Positions 52,530 through 61,324 of a stretch of 64,000 nt of DNA are shown here, piece by piece. The number at the start of each line of letters is the position of its first letter. The first letter of the stretch is position 1. Below the pieces are notes generated by a model, which saw nothing but the letters and a program-made list of their open reading frames with translations, searched no databases and was not told the DNA's origin. The stretch comes from Ornithinimicrobium cavernae (GTDB lineage: Bacteria > Actinomycetota > Actinomycetes > Actinomycetales > Dermatophilaceae): the NCBI RefSeq assembly GCF_003121625.1, contig NZ_QDDJ01000018.1:62001-126000 (forward strand). The letters are read 5' to 3'. Made by a program: the position numbers and the translations under genes.

Positions 52530-53024
52530 TCACTCGGGTGACACCCAGGTGACCTGCACATTCTCGGGTCCTCCCAGAGCCAGGTAGATCGGGCACCGCT
52601 CCTCCCAGGCGGCCTGCAGACGGGCGACCGACTCCGCCGGCGAGGCGGCCATCGTCACGGTCAGGCTCAGGTCGAGCAGCCGCGGGTCGCGCCCGGGCAG
52701 GCCGACCAGCCCGGCCACGTCGGCGGTGCAGCTCGCGTCGGCGGACAGGCTCTCGATGGCCACCCCGAACTCGGAGGCCAGGGTGTCGTGGGTGAAGGCG
52801 ACGGCACAGGCGGAGAGCGCCCCGAGCAGGTATGCCGTGGGGCTGGGGGCCTGGTTGCCGCCGCCCACGACGGCGGGCAGGTCGGCGTCCCAGTTGAACG
52901 GGCCGGCAGACAGCCGGGCCCGGCCGTTGGCCAGCTCGGCGTGGACCTTCGGGGCCCCGCGCCCCGCCTGGTCGTCGGCACCGAAGGTGGCCAGCGCGGC
53001 CTCGTGGACGTTGGTGGTGGTCAT
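52530..53024 (-). CDS. OsmC-family protein
   Basis: A 164-residue protein of the OsmC/Ohr fold: GNQAPSPTAYLLGALSACAVAFTHDTLA contains the first conserved Cys region, and the second conserved Cys is in WEERCPIYLALGGPE, so the peroxide-reducing pair is present. It detoxifies organic hydroperoxides. GGGAGC precedes the ATG. The gene contains GTATGCCG. It lies downstream of the hydrolase-LuxR gene. Confidence 0.9.
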   Translation of the reverse strand: MTTTNVHEAALATFGADDQAGRGAPKVHAELANGRARLSAGPFNWDADLPAVVGGGNQAPSPTAYLLGALSACAVAFTHDTLASEFGVAIESLSADASCTADVAGLVGLPGRDPRLLDLSLTVTMAASPAESVARLQAAWEERCPIYLALGGPENVQVTWVSPE

Positions 53025-53162
53025 GGTCTGCTCCCTCTGTGGTGGCCCGCAGGGTGCGGGCGCCTGCTCCGACGCTAGGGAGGGACGCGGGAGCCGCGGA
53101 TCGGCGCCGACGCGCAGATCCGCCCCGTCGGCCGGCCGGGCTTGGCGGTGGACGCGTAGGCC

Positions 53163-54257
53163 TCAGCCGACGAGCTCGCGGCCGGAGAGGTAGCGGGACA
53201 CCAGGGCGGTCCGCGCCGTGCGACCGGTGAGCCCGGCCTTGAGGTAGGCGTTCTGCAGGTGGCGCTCGACGGTGCGGACACTGAGCACGAGACGCGCGGC
53301 GATCTGCTGGTTGTCCAGCCCCTCCGCGGCCAGCCGCACGATGTCCTGCTCGCGTGCGGTGAGCACCGGCAGCCGGACCGTGGGTCCCTCCAGGGGCTGT
53401 CGGTCCCCGGCGAGGAACTGCTCGACCTCCCGCCGGAACACCGGCCAGGCCGGTTCGTCCCCGAGCAGGATGTGGTTGCGCGAGTCCAGCGGCACGAGCC
53501 GGGCACCGGGGATCAGCGCGGCCGCCTCGGTCCCGTGGTCGAACGGTGCGGACAGGTCACCGCGGGCGTGGAGGACCAGGGTCGGCGCGCGCACGGCCGT
53601 CATCGCGTCCCGGACGTCGATGCCGTGGCGGGCGACCCTGCTGGCGACCGCGTTGGCCGGTGAGGTGCACATGCGCTGCAGCTCATCGAGCCAGGTCATC
53701 TGCTCCTCGCTCGCCGCCGGGATCAGGAAGGAGGTGAACAACCGGCGGAACTGCGGCTCCTGGCCGCCCCAGCCGGCGCGGATCGCCGCGAGGAGCGCCT
53801 GCTCGACCGCCTCGTCCTGGCCCCTCCCGGCGAAGCAGCCGGACAGGACCGGACCATAGAGGACCAGACGGCTGACCCGCCCCGGGTGGCGAGCGGCATA
53901 CGCGATCGCCACGGGGGCACCGGCCGACATGCCCATCAGGGCGAACCGGTCGAAGGGCAGCTGGTCGGCGATGATCTCCAGGTCCCGCACTCGCGCCCCG
54001 AGCGAGAAGTCGGCGATGTCCCAGTCGCTGAGGCCGAAGCCGCGCTCGTCGTAGCGCACCGTCGTGGCCATGGCGCCGAGGGCTTCCAGGAAGTGGCGCC
54101 AGACGGGGCTCTGCCAGTAGTACTGGAGGTGGCTGAGCCAGCACGAGTTCACCAGGAGCGGCGGCCCTGCGCCGTGCACCGCCCACGCGAGGCGCACGTC
54201 ATCGACGCCTCGGGTGAAGCGGATCTCCTGCCCGGGTGCGGGCGGGCGGGCTGCCAC
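53163..54257 (-). CDS. alpha/beta hydrolase fused to a LuxR HTH domain
   Basis: A 364-residue fusion. Residues about 1-275 are an alpha/beta hydrolase (ALMGMSAGAPVAIAYAARHP nucleophile elbow with Ser, a downstream DLSAPFDHGTEA Asp region and RNHILL His). Residues about 290-355 are a LuxR-type HTH (VLTAREQDIVRLAAEGLDNQQIAARLVLSVRTVERHLQNAY). The fold is used as a ligand sensor or esterase in this architecture; the effector is unknown. It starts with a leaderless GTG (TAGCGT at 6 bases upstream). A tRNA-Leu lies in the other direction. Confidence 0.88.
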   Translation of the reverse strand: MAARPPAPGQEIRFTRGVDDVRLAWAVHGAGPPLLVNSCWLSHLQYYWQSPVWRHFLEALGAMATTVRYDERGFGLSDWDIADFSLGARVRDLEIIADQLPFDRFALMGMSAGAPVAIAYAARHPGRVSRLVLYGPVLSGCFAGRGQDEAVEQALLAAIRAGWGGQEPQFRRLFTSFLIPAASEEQMTWLDELQRMCTSPANAVASRVARHGIDVRDAMTAVRAPTLVLHARGDLSAPFDHGTEAAALIPGARLVPLDSRNHILLGDEPAWPVFRREVEQFLAGDRQPLEGPTVRLPVLTAREQDIVRLAAEGLDNQQIAARLVLSVRTVERHLQNAYLKAGLTGRTARTALVSRYLSGRELVG

Positions 54258-54263
54258 GGGAGA

Positions 54264-54269
54264 ACGCTA
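54264..54269 (-). promoter_or_regulatory. -10 box (TAGCGT) for leaderless hydrolase-LuxR
   Basis: On the minus strand TAGCGT ends 6 bases before GTG at 54257. Confidence 0.55.
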
Positions 54270-54408
54270 CTCCCGCGCGGGGTGCCGCACCATCCCCCTC
54301 GTGCACTCCGGGACCAGACACGCCCCTCCCTCACCGGGCGACCTGCCGAGCGGAACGCTCGGGTGCCGTGCCTGTTGGCGCGGCGGACAGCATACGATCG
54401 GGGTCGAC

Positions 54409-54493
54409 GCGCTCGTGGTGGAACTGGCAGACACGCAGGATTTAGGTTCCTGTGCCTTCGGGTGTGCGGGTTCAAGTCCCGCCGAGCGCACCA
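54409..54493 (+). tRNA. tRNA-Leu (TAG)
   Basis: Acceptor GCGCTCG pairs with CGAGCGC; anticodon stem CAGGA/TCCTG holds TTTAGGT (anticodon TAG); a variable arm TGCCTTCGGGTG follows, as in class II tRNAs; T-arm GGTTCAAGTCC; CCA encoded (54491-54493). A TACGAT -10 box is at 54393-54398. Length 85. Confidence 0.97.
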
Positions 54494-54541
54494 CGTCACC
54501 CTGCAGCCCGATGGCACCCTTGTGGGCCCTCGGGGGTTCGG

Positions 54542-54838
54542 CTACTCCGGGGTTGTGCCCGATGGTGTGACGGTGACCAGGAGTGAGACGTCGGCGAGCT
54601 CGTTGTCGTCCCTGTCGTACAGAGTCGCAGCGAGCGTCCCCTCGACGACCGTCGCCCGCTCGTCGACAGCCAGGTACTGCCCGGTGTCCGTCGTGGCACC
54701 GAACGGGCCACTACCAAAGCTGAACGTCCGCTCCAGCACCTCCAAGGCAGCATCACGCGCGTCGCGGACCCTCTCGTCATAGCCAGAGACGGTGCTGGTC
54801 GTGAGTGCCTCGGTCACGAGACGATTCCTCTCGGTCAC
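54542..54838 (-). CDS. hypothetical small acidic protein
   Basis: A possible 98-residue protein beginning with GTG at 54838. It is rich in Thr, Asp, Glu and Val (for example ATLYDRDDNELADVSLLVTV), with no recognisable family. The codon use is less GC-rich than the neighbours. The gene converges on tRNA-Leu. No strong ribosome site is seen, so confidence is limited; it could be a foreign or decaying gene. Confidence 0.45.
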   Translation of the reverse strand: MTERNRLVTEALTTSTVSGYDERVRDARDAALEVLERTFSFGSGPFGATTDTGQYLAVDERATVVEGTLAATLYDRDDNELADVSLLVTVTPSGTTPE

Positions 54839-55240
54839 TGCGCTGGGAACGTCAGAGCAGTATCAGCCACGCACCAAGAAAAGGCAAAGCACCCTGGTCA
54901 CGCGCTCGCACTGATGTGGCGCGGCCGTGTTCGGCTGCGTGACGGGCCGGCTCGCGTAGTCCGACCCGTCACGCACCGGGGCCTTCACCGAAGGGTCAGG
55001 AGGCCCCATCCCGATGGTGATCAGGAGTCCTCCCGCGGAGGTGAGGACACTCGGAGTATGCCGGAACGCACCCCGGTGTTGCACATCGGCGAGGGGTGCG
55101 GCCGGGCGGACTCCCGCGGGGTGACGTCGCGACCCCAGATCACGGACCTCATGGCATCAGTGGCGATTTACCGTGATCTCCTGCTACGCTGTGGACTCAC
55201 GCGAAAACACGCTGATTGCCATGAGACGTGAGGTTTTGGT
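54839..55240. other. gene-poor intergenic stretch after tRNA-Leu region
   Basis: About 400 bp without a convincing ORF. It contains an 11-bp perfect inverted repeat TGCGTGACGGG (54936-54946) / CCCGTCACGCA (54965-54975), a short GGGGCC/GGCCCC hairpin, and an ATG-rich tail of lower GC. TACGCT at 55185-55190 may be a -10 for the downstream LLM gene. A short ORF on the minus strand (54863-55084) was not accepted. Confidence 0.5.
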
Positions 55241-56311
55241 TTGCACTCTGTTCCGACGTTCGGGTCTGCCCCGTTTGCCCTGTCCGTGCACACCGGGGGC
55301 GGCCCCGGCGTGGGCCACACTGCCGAGGAAGGGCTCGCGGACACCATCCGCCTCGCGCGCACTGCGGACCGCCACGGCTATCACCGGTTCTGGATGTCGG
55401 AGCACTACGCGATGCCCGCGCTGTCGGTCGCCTCTCCGCCGTTGATGCTGGCCCGCCTCACCGCCGACACCGAACGCATCAGGCTCGGCGCCGGTGGGGT
55501 CATGCTGCCGAACCACGCCCCGCTGGTGATCGCGGAGCAGTTCGGGATGCTCGACGCCCTCGCGCCAGGGCGTATCGACCTCGGGCTGGGGCGGGCTCCC
55601 GGCACCGACAACGCCACAGCTGCCGCCCTGCGTCGGGGAGCCGGGGCGAACGACACCTTCCCGCAGCAGGTCGCCGAGCTGCTGGGCTTCCTCGCCGATG
55701 ACTTCCCATCCGGCCACCCCTTCCACGACGTCCACGCCGTGCCCGGTCCGTGGCAGGCCGCGCAGAACCGGGTGGCGGCCCCGGCGACGAACCCGCAGGT
55801 GTGGATCCTCGGCTCCTCGCCCTACTCCGCGCACCTGGCCGCGCACCTCGGTCGTCCCTACGCCTTCGCCCTACAGTTCGGCGACGCCGACATCACCACG
55901 GCCATGCGCATCTACCGTGAGAACTTCACCCCCTCGGAGGTGCTCGAGCACCCGCACTCACTGGTGAGTGTGAGCGCGGTGGTCGCCGAGGACGCCACCG
56001 ACGCCAGGCGTGAGGCCTCGACCTCGGCCATGGCGATGCTGCGTATGTTCAAGCGAGAGCCGTACACGCTCCTCTCGCCGGAAGAGGTCGCCGCACACCC
56101 GGCAACGGCACAGGAGCGCGCGGTCCTCGACACCTACACGGACCGCGCCTATGCAGGCACGGCAGAGACGGCGGCCCGCCGACTCGAGGAGCTTCACGAG
56201 CAGACCGGTGTCGATGAGGTCATGGTCGTGCTCGGCTCCCACTCCCGCGGCGCGGACGAACGCACGATCGCCCTTCTCGCCGAGCACTACGGCATGCCCG
56301 CAAACCCCTGA
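55241..56311 (+). CDS. LLM-class flavin-dependent monooxygenase
   Basis: A 356-residue bacterial-luciferase-like protein. GYHRFWMSEHYAMPALSVASPP, IRLGAGGVMLPNHAPLVIAEQF, LGLGRAPGTDN and PQVWILGSSPYSA are the LLM family core, and the C-terminus (GTAETAARRLEELHEQTGVDEVMV) is typical. It probably uses FMNH2 and O2. The only in-frame start is TTG at 55241 (GAGG 8 bases upstream); the normal family N-terminus would begin near APFALSVHTGG, so the start region may have been replaced. It precedes a cysteine hydrolase gene after 55 bp. Confidence 0.8.
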   Translation: MHSVPTFGSAPFALSVHTGGGPGVGHTAEEGLADTIRLARTADRHGYHRFWMSEHYAMPALSVASPPLMLARLTADTERIRLGAGGVMLPNHAPLVIAEQFGMLDALAPGRIDLGLGRAPGTDNATAAALRRGAGANDTFPQQVAELLGFLADDFPSGHPFHDVHAVPGPWQAAQNRVAAPATNPQVWILGSSPYSAHLAAHLGRPYAFALQFGDADITTAMRIYRENFTPSEVLEHPHSLVSVSAVVAEDATDARREASTSAMAMLRMFKREPYTLLSPEEVAAHPATAQERAVLDTYTDRAYAGTAETAARRLEELHEQTGVDEVMVVLGSHSRGADERTIALLAEHYGMPANP

Positions 56312-56366
56312 TTCCCCTCGGCACCCGCCGAGTCCCACCTGACCGCATCAACCAGAGGAGATCCCC

Positions 56367-57011
56367 ATGTCCGCACCCCGCCGCGCCCTGATCGTCATCG
56401 ACGCCCAGCAGGAGTACTTCGAAGGACTGCTGCAGATCCAGTACCCCGCACGGGACGAGTCACTCGCCCGCATCGCCGAGGCGATGGACGCCGCCGAGCA
56501 GGCCGGTGTCCCGACCGTCGTCGTGCAGCACCAGGCACCCGCTGGGTTCCCCGTCTTCGCACCGGAGTCGCCGACGTTCGAGCTGCACCCCGAGATCGCG
56601 CAGCGCGCCGAGAGCGCGGCACACCGCTTCACGAAGTCCTACGCCAGCATCTTCGCCGGCACGGGCCTGGAGGACTGGCTGCGCGAGCGCGAGATCGACA
56701 CGATCACCCTCGTGGGCTACATGACGAACAACTGCGTCCTCGGGTCCACCGCCGCGGCCGAGCCCCTGGGCCTCACCGTCGAGGTGCTCTCGGATGCCAC
56801 CGGCGCCATCGACATCGTGAACTCCGCGGGCTCTGCGCCGGCACAGCAGGTGCACGAGACGATCATGGCCGTCCTGAACTCCAACTGGACCGCGGTCACC
56901 ACGACGAGCGCCTGGACCGACGCCGTGACGTCCGGGGACGCGCTGGCTGGGGACAACCTCATCGAGTCGGCCGCCCGTGGGCGCGACCTCACCGTGCTCG
57001 ACGCGAACTGA
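56367..57011 (+). CDS. isochorismatase-family cysteine hydrolase
   Basis: A 214-residue hydrolase of the isochorismatase/nicotinamidase fold. The triad is visible: Asp in ALIVIDAQQEYF, Lys in HRFTKSYASIF, and Cys in VGYMTNNCVLGST. Such enzymes hydrolyse amides or vinyl ethers; the substrate is unknown. AGAGGAGA precedes the ATG. An amine oxidase gene follows after 18 bp, so the LLM gene, hydrolase and oxidase may work on one nitrogenous substrate; that is inference. Confidence 0.9.
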   Translation: MSAPRRALIVIDAQQEYFEGLLQIQYPARDESLARIAEAMDAAEQAGVPTVVVQHQAPAGFPVFAPESPTFELHPEIAQRAESAAHRFTKSYASIFAGTGLEDWLREREIDTITLVGYMTNNCVLGSTAAAEPLGLTVEVLSDATGAIDIVNSAGSAPAQQVHETIMAVLNSNWTAVTTTSAWTDAVTSGDALAGDNLIESAARGRDLTVLDAN

Positions 57012-57029
57012 CCGTGGGAGGGCCTCACG

Positions 57030-58372
57030 ATGGGTGATGTGGACGTCGTCGTCATCGGCGCCGGCCTGGCCGGCCTCAGCGCCGCCCGCAGGCTGGTCGG
57101 AGCGGGCAGGAGCACGGTCGTGCTCGAGGCGCGTGACCGCGTCGCGGGCCGCACCAAGGGAGGCTTCCTCAGCAACGGCGTGCCGGTGGAGCTGGGCGGA
57201 CAGTGGATCGGCTCGACGCAGGACGTGGTGCGTGAGCTCATCGACGAGCTCGGACTGGAGACCTTCCCGAGCTTCGACCGGGGCGAGGCCCTGACCGTGT
57301 ACGACGGCAACGTCGTCCGCTACGCAGACGACACCTACGGCCTGCCACCCGAGTCGGCCGCTGAGGTCACCCGTCTCTGGGAGCAGCTCGAGGACCTGGC
57401 CTCAACGGTGGCGGTCGAGGAGCCGTGGGAGACCGACGGGGCCGAGGAGCTGGATCGGCAGACCCTTGACTCGTGGCTCGTCAGCAACTCGGAGGACAGC
57501 CTCGCTCGACGCTTCTTCCGGCTCCTCGTCCCGGCACTGTTCTCTGCCGAGGCGCCCGAGCTCTCCCTCCTCCACTTCCTCTTCTACATCAGGTCCGGCA
57601 CCAGCCTGGAGTCGCTCATGAGCACCACCGGAGGGGCCCAGGAGTCGCGGGTCGTCGGCGGGACCCACCAGATCGCCGAGCGCATGGCCGCAGAGCTGGG
57701 CGACGACGTGGTCCGGCTCAGCTGCGTGGTCCGGACCATCCGGCAGGACGAGACGGGCGTGCTGGTCGAGTACGAGGGTGGCAGCATCAGGGCCGAGCAC
57801 GTCATCGTCGCCGTACCCCAGACCCTGGCCGGGCGGTTGCGGTACGTCCCGCCCCTGCCCGCACTGCGTGACGGGCTCACCCAGCAGATGCCGGCCGGGG
57901 CCGTCATCAAGTTCCACATCGGCTACGACACACCCTTCTGGCGCGAGGACGGACTGAGCGGCTCCGTGTGGAGCTTCGACGACGCGTTCAACGTCGTCCT
58001 CGACAACAGTCCGAACGACGGGTCGTGCGGGGTGCTGGTCGGCTTCCTGGAGGGTTCCCACGCCCGCAACGCCAGTGCGCTGAGCGCCGCAGACCGCCGC
58101 AGACCGTGGTCGATACCCTGGTGAGGTACTTCGGACCGAAGGCGGCGGAGCCGTTCGACATCGTCGAACAGGACTGGACGACTGAGGAGTTCACCCGCGG
58201 CTGCTACGGCGGACGACTGGGCGCCGGCGCCTGGACGCAGTACGGCACGGCCCTGGCCGAGCCCGTGGGCCGTATCCACTGGGCGGGCGCGGAGACCTCC
58301 TCCGTCTGGAACGGCTACATGGACGGCGCCATTCGTTCCGGACGCCGCGCGGCCGACGAGATCCTCGGGTGA
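57030..58372 (+). pseudogene. flavin monoamine oxidase, frameshifted near 3' end
   Basis: The restored product would be about 447 residues, an FAD amine oxidase. The N-terminal FAD fold is VVVIGAGLAGLSAARRLVGA; the C-terminal FAD-contact motif is WAGAETSSVWNGYMDGA. The first frame runs 57030-58124 and ends at a stop after RRRPWSIPW; the correct continuation TVVDTLVRYFGPKAAEP starts in another frame near 58104. The break lies in a 10-bp direct repeat GCCGCAGACC (58086-58095, 58096-58105); a 1- or 2-base change restores the frame. It may be a sequencing error or a real lesion. Confidence 0.8.
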
Positions 58373-58392
58373 CCCCGTCCCCTGCCGCCCGG

Positions 58393-59113
58393 TCAGCCGG
58401 GGGTGCTCCAGCCGGTCTGTGAACCGCTGCCGGCAGCCGGCAGCTCGCGGCGTCCCGGGGCTGCCGCGAGCTGCCATGCCGGCGTCGCGCACGGCCGCGC
58501 GCCACTCCTCCAGGTAGGTCCTGCGCTCGTCGTCCTGGGCGCGCGGGGCGCCGTACGCGACGAAGGGTGGTGCGGTCTCGTAGCCCAGGTACTCGGCCAC
58601 ACAGCGCTGCACCGGCCAGAGCACCTGGTCGATGCTGCCGTAGACGCCGTCCGGCGAGTACCGGCGAGGCCCACCGCCCGTCGTCAGCCCGAGGAGCGAG
58701 CGCCGCCCCTTGAAGTAGCCCTCCTCGAACCGGCGACCGTCCTCGTAGGCGACGCCGTAGGCCAGGACGCGGTCGATCCACCCCTTGAGGATGGCGGGCA
58801 CGCCGCCCCACCACAGCGGGAACACCAGGATGAGCAGGTCCGCCTCCGCCAGCCGGGACTGCTCCCGCGCGAGCTCGGGGGCGAAGCCGTCCTGCTGCGC
58901 GGCGTGGAGCTGCTCGGACTGGTAGTGGAAGCGTTCGCTGTCGGCAACCGTGGTGAAGTCGTGCCGGCCGGCCGTCGGGTCGAACCCCTCGGCATACAGG
59001 TCGGCGACCGAGACCTCCGCGCCGAGTCGCACCAGCTCCTCGCGCGCCGCCTCGCACAGGGCCGCGGTGAACGAGGTGGGTTCCGGGTGGGCGTACACGA
59101 GGTGGGCGCGCAT
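58393..59113 (-). pseudogene. NQO-type NAD(P)H:quinone oxidoreductase, C-terminus disturbed
   Basis: A flavodoxin-fold enzyme: VYAHPEPTSFTAALCEAA at the N-terminus and FPLWWGGVPAILKGWIDRVL are the NQO1/modulator-of-drug-activity signatures, followed by LLGLTTGGGPRRYSPDG. About 213 residues up to VRDAG fit the family. After that the reading frame runs without a stop far into the antisense of the amine oxidase (to 57923); a different frame reaches a stop at 58393. A frame change near 58475, at the edge of a hairpin, is likely. ATG at 59113 overlaps the stop of the upstream dehydrogenase gene (TGATG). Confidence 0.75.
58439..58475. terminator. 13-bp inverted repeat between convergent genes
   Basis: GGCAGCTCGCGGC (58439-58451) and GCCGCGAGCTGCC (58463-58475) form a perfect stem around an 11-base loop. 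It lies at the end of the NQO gene and 67 bp past the amine-oxidase stop, so it may be a bidirectional terminator; it also overlaps the point where the NQO frame breaks. Confidence 0.6.
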
Positions 59114-60192
59114 CAGGCTCTGCCGGGAGGGTCGGCCTGCTCCAACCAGCGCGCCCAGGGCCGCGCAGGTGGGACGACCGGCTCGACGTCCGCATAGGCG
59201 CGGGACCGGGCCACGCTCGCGCCGACCACCTGCTCGAGCCCGGCGGCCGGGATGCCGGCCAGCAGCCGCTCGAGGTCGCGCAGCAGGGTCGACACATAGG
59301 CCGGCCCCTCGATCCACAGGGCCGTCACCAGCTCGACGGCCCGGGCCCCGCTCAGCACGAAGCGGAGCACGTCGGCCGCGTCACGTGCGCCGTTGGTGCC
59401 GACGAGCGGCAGCTCCCCGCCAGTCTGCACGAAGGCCTTGCTCACGGCATACAGGGACATCGGGAGCGCGGCCGGTGAGCTGTAGGCCCCCCAGGACCCC
59501 AGCTGCGGGTCCAGGGTCTCGATGTCGGGGAGGAAGCCGTGCTGCCGGCCGGTCAGCACGACCGCGTCGGCGCCGGCGCTCCGGGCGGCCTCGACGAGCG
59601 AGGGGGTCAGTGGCCCGGCGTCGGGGAGCTTGAGTAGCAGCAGCCCGTCGCAGACCGGCCGCACCCGCGAGACGAGCTCGCGGAGGCCCTCCCCCGACGT
59701 CAGCTGGGTGACGGCGCCGCCGGCCGCCTCCCGGGCGTGCGGGGCTCCCACATTGACCTCGACGTGACCGGTGACCGAGCTGAGGGCGCGCACGATCTCC
59801 GGCGCCGCCGCGGGGTCGCCGGTCGTGATGCTGCCGATGAGGACGCTGCCGAGCCGGTCCGCCGCACGCCGGCCCTCCTCGAGCACGGCGAGCCAGTCCT
59901 CCAGCGACTGCTGCACCAGCCCGGACCGGTTCAGCAGGGCCGCCGAGCGGTCCGCAGCGGCTGCGGGGACCCGTGCCCGACGGTCGTCCAGGAAGGCGTA
60001 GTCCGCGATGTCCAGCTGGCGCCGCGCGGCCTCGCTTTCGTTGACCGACTTGGCGATGACGGCGCCCGCGCCGGCTCCGAGACAGGCCAGGATCCCCTCG
60101 CGGGTCATGGTCAGCTCGGAGCTACCCACCCAGACCGGGTTGGCGAACTGCACGCCCGCGAGGGAGGTGGCGAGGGGGTCTGCTCCGGTCAC
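59113..60192 (-). CDS. dihydroorotate dehydrogenase-like flavoprotein
   Basis: A 359-residue TIM-barrel flavoprotein with the DHOD pattern: NPVWVGSSELTMTREGILA, GAGAVIAKSVNESEA, HVEVNVGAPHAREAA, LLLLKLPDAGPLTPSLVEAA and PLVGTNGARDAADVLRFVL phosphate site. The catalytic Cys/Ser loop is not clear, so orotate may not be the substrate. GTG at 60192 overlaps the ABC ATPase stop (GTGA). As part of the polyamine-type importer operon it may catabolise the imported compound; that is inference. Confidence 0.87.
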   Translation of the reverse strand: MTGADPLATSLAGVQFANPVWVGSSELTMTREGILACLGAGAGAVIAKSVNESEAARRQLDIADYAFLDDRRARVPAAAADRSAALLNRSGLVQQSLEDWLAVLEEGRRAADRLGSVLIGSITTGDPAAAPEIVRALSSVTGHVEVNVGAPHAREAAGGAVTQLTSGEGLRELVSRVRPVCDGLLLLKLPDAGPLTPSLVEAARSAGADAVVLTGRQHGFLPDIETLDPQLGSWGAYSSPAALPMSLYAVSKAFVQTGGELPLVGTNGARDAADVLRFVLSGARAVELVTALWIEGPAYVSTLLRDLERLLAGIPAAGLEQVVGASVARSRAYADVEPVVPPARPWARWLEQADPPGRA

Positions 60193-61307
60193 GGGACCAC
60201 GATGCGCTGGGACTCCGGTCGCCACCACAGGTCGACCTCGGTGCCCACCTCGGGAGTCGCGCTGCCCGGCGAGAGCTTGGCGGTGATCAGCTCGTCACGG
60301 TCGGTGCTGCGCGCGACCACCCGCAGGAACGACCCGACGAACTCCACGTCCTGGATCCGCACCCGCGTCGAGGGCGCACCCGTCGGCACCGGCCCGTCCT
60401 GGGCCAGCTCCATGTGCTCGGGCCGGACCACCACATAGGCGGCCTGCGACCCGGCCACGCCCGGTGCCACCGTGTCCGGCACGGCGGCCCAGGACACGTC
60501 GCCGTAGGACACGCCGTCGGCGCCGGGGACGACGCGGAAGGTGTTGGAGTCGCCCAGGAAGCGCGCGGCGAACAGCGTGTTGGGGCGCTGGTAGAGGTCC
60601 TCTGGGGTCCCGACCTGCTCGACGCCGCCCTCGCGGAACAGCACGATCCGGTCGGAGAGGGTCATCGCCTCCTCCTGGTCGTGGGTGACGAAGACGAACG
60701 TCGAGCCCACCTCCCGGTGGATCCGGCGCAGCTCGAGCTGCAGCGCCGCTCGCAGGTTCTTGTCCAGCGCGCCGAGCGGCTCGTCGAGCAGCAGCGCCCG
60801 GGGGTTGAAGACGATCGACCGGGCCAGTGCGACCCGCTGCTGCTGGCCTCCGGAGAGCTGCCTGGGCAGCGCCGCCTCCCGGCCGGTGAGCTGCACCAGC
60901 TCGAGGACGGCGGCCACGCGCTCCTTGATCTCGGCGCGCCCGACCTTGCGCTCGCGCAGCGGGTAGGCCACGTTCTGCGCGACCGTCATGTGCGGGAACA
61001 GTGCGTAGTTCTGGAACAGCATGCCCAGGTTGCGCTTGTAGGCCGGCAGGTGGCTGACGTCGACCCCGTCGAGGCTGACGGTGCCGCGGGTGACGGTCTC
61101 CAGCCCGGCGATCATGTTGAGGGTCGTGGTCTTGCCGGAGCCGGACGGGCCGAGGAAGGAGACGAACTCCCCGCCCTCGATCTCCAGGTCGACATCGGCG
61201 ACGGCCGGCCGCTCGAGGCCGTAGTCCTTGGTCACCCCGTGCAGCGAGATGTGCGTGCCCTCCGTCTGGATGGAGGAGGCCTGGGGGGTGTGCGTGGCAG
61301 TGCTCAT
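60189..61307 (-). CDS. ABC transporter ATP-binding protein (PotA-like)
   Basis: A 372-residue ATPase: Walker A GPSGSGKTT, signature LSGGQQQRVALARS, Walker B LLLDEPLGALD and the H-loop HDQEEA; the C-terminal third is a TOBE domain (about 290-365) that regulates polyamine-type importers. It powers uptake of the ligand bound by the solute-binding protein encoded at the right edge. ATG at 61307 was chosen at the end of an 18-base gap after the upstream permease. Full length. Confidence 0.94.
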   Translation of the reverse strand: MSTATHTPQASSIQTEGTHISLHGVTKDYGLERPAVADVDLEIEGGEFVSFLGPSGSGKTTTLNMIAGLETVTRGTVSLDGVDVSHLPAYKRNLGMLFQNYALFPHMTVAQNVAYPLRERKVGRAEIKERVAAVLELVQLTGREAALPRQLSGGQQQRVALARSIVFNPRALLLDEPLGALDKNLRAALQLELRRIHREVGSTFVFVTHDQEEAMTLSDRIVLFREGGVEQVGTPEDLYQRPNTLFAARFLGDSNTFRVVPGADGVSYGDVSWAAVPDTVAPGVAGSQAAYVVVRPEHMELAQDGPVPTGAPSTRVRIQDVEFVGSFLRVVARSTDRDELITAKLSPGSATPEVGTEVDLWWRPESQRIVVP

Positions 61308-61324
61308 TGCGGTGCCTTTCCGTG

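Noticed and set aside
54936-54975. 11-bp inverted repeat as a transposon end
   Set aside because: Only one pair with an 18-base loop is seen, with no ORF or target-site duplication; a simple hairpin is more likely.
54863-55084. 73-residue minus-strand ORF in the stretch after tRNA-Leu
   Set aside because: No ribosome site, no family resemblance and odd composition; probably chance.
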